64,000 nt of DNA, taken from positions 1-64,000 of the forward strand of contig JAJECK010000085.1 in assembly GCA_022822085.1 (NCBI GenBank), in the 5' to 3' direction. The number at the start of each line of letters is the position of its first letter. The first letter of the stretch is position 1. The stretch comes from Candidatus Poribacteria bacterium. Its GTDB lineage: Bacteria > Poribacteria > WGA-4E > WGA-3G. The notes under the pieces are model-generated. The model was not told where the DNA came from, did no database searches, and saw nothing but the letters and a program-made list of their open reading frames with translations. Shown here one piece after another: positions 61,743 to 64,000 of the stretch. Made by a program: the position numbers and the translations under genes.

Positions 61743-62882
61743 ATGACTATTACCCCCAAATTCAGTTATAATCTACACAGATTATCTTCCACTCCTAAAC
61801 ATCATTTCTACGGATATTATGGAATTAATCCGTGGGATAAACTAAATCGAGATCATCTTGCCCTTGAAACTAATACGCATACACACCGTCCAAGACCATC
61901 TGATATTGCAAAAGTCGGGTTAATCAATCGTGAGGCTAAGATTTTTACACCTTATGCTACTACGTCTGCTTACAATCTACAACAAGGAAGTATGTTGCAT
62001 TGGGTTGATGAGGAATTCACATATAATGATTGGGAAGATAGTATGTTGGTCTCACGTGCTCTAAATCCTTCAACGCAGAAAACACGCACTATACAGGGGG
62101 CAATTGCAGCTGTATCACCTAAAAGTAAAATTGCTATAGGGTTAAATTATCAACGTATGGCACTTTGTCGTAAGGTAGTTGGTTATGCAAGCGAATTAGA
62201 ACCATCCGAAATCAATAATCAACCTGAGGATGATGGATTATTTCTGCTCAATCTACAAGATGGCACCTCTAAACTTGTCCTTTCAATTGCAGATGTTATT
62301 TCCACCGCAAAGGATGATAAAGTTTTAGAAGGACGAACATGGTTTAATCACGTACTCTTCAATACAGATGGAACAAGAGTCTTATTTTTCTGTCGTGTTA
62401 GACAAGACAACGGGTTTTATTCATCGCTTTGGACAGTTAATCCTGATGGCACAGATTTAGAAATGCAGATTCCATTCGGGTATCGTGTTTCACACTTTGA
62501 TTGGAAAACACCAACGCAAATTTTGGTCTCATCAGATATTGTCAATGAGATGGGTTTTGTTGAATTCACCGATGGTATGCGAGATTTCAAACCCATCGGA
62601 AGAGGTGTGTTACCAAACGATGGACATGCATCTTTTTCACCTGACAGACAATGGTTGCTTTGTGATACATATCCACGAGGTGCTGAGCGTTTAGCAGAAT
62701 TGATGTTATACAATATCGCTGAAAACAGATTAATAATACTTGGGAAATTTCACCACGATAAACAGTTTAGTGGGGATATCCGTTGTGACTTACATCCGCG
62801 CTGGTCAGCAGATGGAAAAACGATTACATTTGACTCTGTTCATGAAGATTCACGTCAGATATATTGTATAGAACTAACTTAA
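61743..62882 (+). CDS. Beta-propeller protein, oligogalacturonate-lyase-like
   Basis: 379 residues without signal peptide. Blade-like segments: 'HHFYGYYGINPWDKLNRDHL', 'FNHVLFNTDGTRVLFFCRVR', 'HASFSPDRQWLLCDTYPRG' and 'HPRWSADGKTITFDSVHEDSRQIYCIEL'. The layout recalls the oligogalacturonate lyase-like propeller (PF14583) but catalytic residues cannot be confirmed by eye. It may be cytoplasmic. It precedes a membrane dipeptidase by ~80 bp on the same strand, which may place both in a small-molecule degradation unit. Confidence 0.65.
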   Translation: MTITPKFSYNLHRLSSTPKHHFYGYYGINPWDKLNRDHLALETNTHTHRPRPSDIAKVGLINREAKIFTPYATTSAYNLQQGSMLHWVDEEFTYNDWEDSMLVSRALNPSTQKTRTIQGAIAAVSPKSKIAIGLNYQRMALCRKVVGYASELEPSEINNQPEDDGLFLLNLQDGTSKLVLSIADVISTAKDDKVLEGRTWFNHVLFNTDGTRVLFFCRVRQDNGFYSSLWTVNPDGTDLEMQIPFGYRVSHFDWKTPTQILVSSDIVNEMGFVEFTDGMRDFKPIGRGVLPNDGHASFSPDRQWLLCDTYPRGAERLAELMLYNIAENRLIILGKFHHDKQFSGDIRCDLHPRWSADGKTITFDSVHEDSRQIYCIELT

Positions 62883-62964
62883 ATCCAACTGCAGATTAAC
62901 AGAAAAATATGTTGAAGTTATCCAATGAAATACTACTTTGATAATTGTAATGAGGTACATTTGA

Positions 62965-64000
62965 ATGTCTGAAACTACATCTATTCAAGACTTGCATACA
63001 AAATCTCTCGTAATTGATGCGCATAACGATGCAATCGTTGCACATATTCGTCGTGGAAACATCAGCCTTGTTGATGAAAATACAATAAACAGTAATCAAC
63101 ATCGAGGAACAATATCCTATCTTCGTGGACCTGTATCACCGGAAGAGGATGCTATTGGAATCCAACTCAATATACCAAAAATGCAACAAGGTGGAATTGA
63201 CGTTGCATTTTTTGCGGTTGATGTTACACGGGCTTGGAAAAATCATCTCTCTTATGCCTTAGATGCTTTAGGGTGGTTTGAGGCTGAGGTAATAACCTGC
63301 GAATCAGATATTTGCATCGTCCGAAATGCGTCAGATATACGTAAAGCCAAAACAGAAGGGAAAATCGGGGCAGTACTCACCATTGAAAACAGCGAAGGTG
63401 TGGAGCGAAGTTTGAATATACTTCGTTCTCTTTACAACCTTGGTGTCCGTTCTATTGGATTGACGCATAACCCCAACACCTGGGCATCGACAGGAAATGA
63501 TGAAGGTGAAACCGGTGGTGGTTTAACAAAATTCGGGATTCAATTGGTTAAAGAGATGAATAGACTTGGCATACTTGTTGATGTATCACACATCAGTGAA
63601 CGTGGTTTCTGGGATGTATTAGATGTTTCGGATGCACCAATAATCGCATCACATAGTAATTGCAAGACTTTATGCGATCATCCCCGAAACTTGACAAACG
63701 AACAACTTAAGGCAATTGCGGTTAATGGAGGTGTAGTAGGGATTACATTTGTCCCAGGATTCATCACGCAAGATGGTTGGCAAAATACTCCGTCTTTTGC
63801 CCAACTAATAAATCATATAGAGTATGCGATAGATGTTGCGGGACTTGAGCATGTCTGTATTGGATCAGATTTTGACGGAGGAGGAGATCTACTAAAGGAT
63901 GCTGCCGAATTTCCAAGAATATCGGAAGGATTGAATGAACGCGGATATTCCGATGAAGCAATTCAGAAGATTATAGGTTGTAATATTTTGCGTGTTTTTG
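62965..64000 (+). CDS. Membrane dipeptidase (peptidase M19), 3' partial
   Basis: Not in the ORF track because it runs off the window. The ATG at 62965 is preceded by 'tgaggt'. Reads 'SLVIDAHNDAIVAHIRRGN' (metal H-x-D-like pair H-N-D), 'GAVLTIENSEGVER' (bridging Glu), 'GLTHNPNTWASTGNDEGE', 'LVDVSHISERGFWDVLD' (His), 'APIIASHSNCKTLCDHPRNL' (His) and 'CIGSDFDGGGD' (Asp). All metal ligands of renal-dipeptidase-like M19 enzymes seem present. It cleaves D- or L-containing dipeptides. No signal peptide is seen. Confidence 0.92.
   Translation, partial: MSETTSIQDLHTKSLVIDAHNDAIVAHIRRGNISLVDENTINSNQHRGTISYLRGPVSPEEDAIGIQLNIPKMQQGGIDVAFFAVDVTRAWKNHLSYALDALGWFEAEVITCESDICIVRNASDIRKAKTEGKIGAVLTIENSEGVERSLNILRSLYNLGVRSIGLTHNPNTWASTGNDEGETGGGLTKFGIQLVKEMNRLGILVDVSHISERGFWDVLDVSDAPIIASHSNCKTLCDHPRNLTNEQLKAIAVNGGVVGITFVPGFITQDGWQNTPSFAQLINHIEYAIDVAGLEHVCIGSDFDGGGDLLKDAAEFPRISEGLNERGYSDEAIQKIIGCNILRVF

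Overview
The window is AT-rich, Gram-negative-type bacterial DNA. Several traits point to Candidatus Poribacteria or a close relative: paired secreted WD40 propellers with a shared 'WQLP..A..R.GKG' start, phytanoyl-CoA-dioxygenase-like (PhyH) proteins, a sulfatase, LamG and TolB-like secreted proteins, and a meso-DAP-type murein cluster. This assignment is inference from gene content, not a database match. TGA is a normal stop in many genes here, so the three in-frame TGA codons described below are not a genetic-code change.

Layout. 1-7.2 kb is a defence-like block: a 5'-truncated HTH-HNH protein, a type III restriction-modification pair (res and mod, with mod interrupted at a G8 tract), and the N-terminal remnant of a large methyltransferase-type R-M protein. 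7.3-11.2 kb holds two translationally coupled secreted WD40 propellers. 11.2-15.6 kb holds a catabolic set (D-threonine-aldolase-like PLP enzyme, PhyH dioxygenase, amidohydrolase) and a convergent NhaC antiporter. 15.9-24.0 kb is an envelope/export block: LolA-like protein, beta-barrel, FG-GAP lipoprotein, two FtsX/LolC-type permeases, a LolD-type ATPase and a second beta-barrel, split by a palindromic MITE-like element. 24.0-27.3 kb carries two duplicated TolB-like propellers and a secreted orphan. 27.3-32.0 kb is repeat-rich and carries a CDF metal transporter, a secreted orphan and two small HMA-domain lipoproteins.

32.0-36.8 kb has a Cho/UvrC-like nuclease, a PhyH-sulfatase-redoxin operon closed by a strong terminator, and a LamG protein. 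36.9-58.2 kb is a complete-looking division and cell wall (dcw) cluster on the minus strand: rsmH, ftsL, ftsI, murE, an alpha/beta hydrolase, murF, ddl, mraY, murD, ftsW, murG, murC, ftsQ, ftsA, ftsZ, then a radical SAM gene. murB and mraZ are absent, and ddl has an unusual position. 58.4-64 kb holds nadD, yacG, yqeK, rsfS, a PP2C phosphatase, a propeller protein and the start of an M19 dipeptidase.

The most interesting signal is a set of three previously split genes that read as selenoproteins. Two tandem HMA-domain lipoproteins (30468-30803 and 30962-31333, minus) and one redoxin lipoprotein (35360-35947, plus) each have an in-frame TGA exactly at the first Cys of a CxxC motif. Each TGA is followed at +22 to +24 nt by a perfect or near-perfect short hairpin with a GUC or GUU loop, which fits the bacterial SECIS rule. 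The two HMA hairpins differ by compensatory base changes. Also notable are the apparent phase-variable mod gene, a C-terminal 'TWGxxK' tail shared by unrelated secreted proteins (lost in one paralog by an A9 to A8 change), and several families of palindromic repeats.
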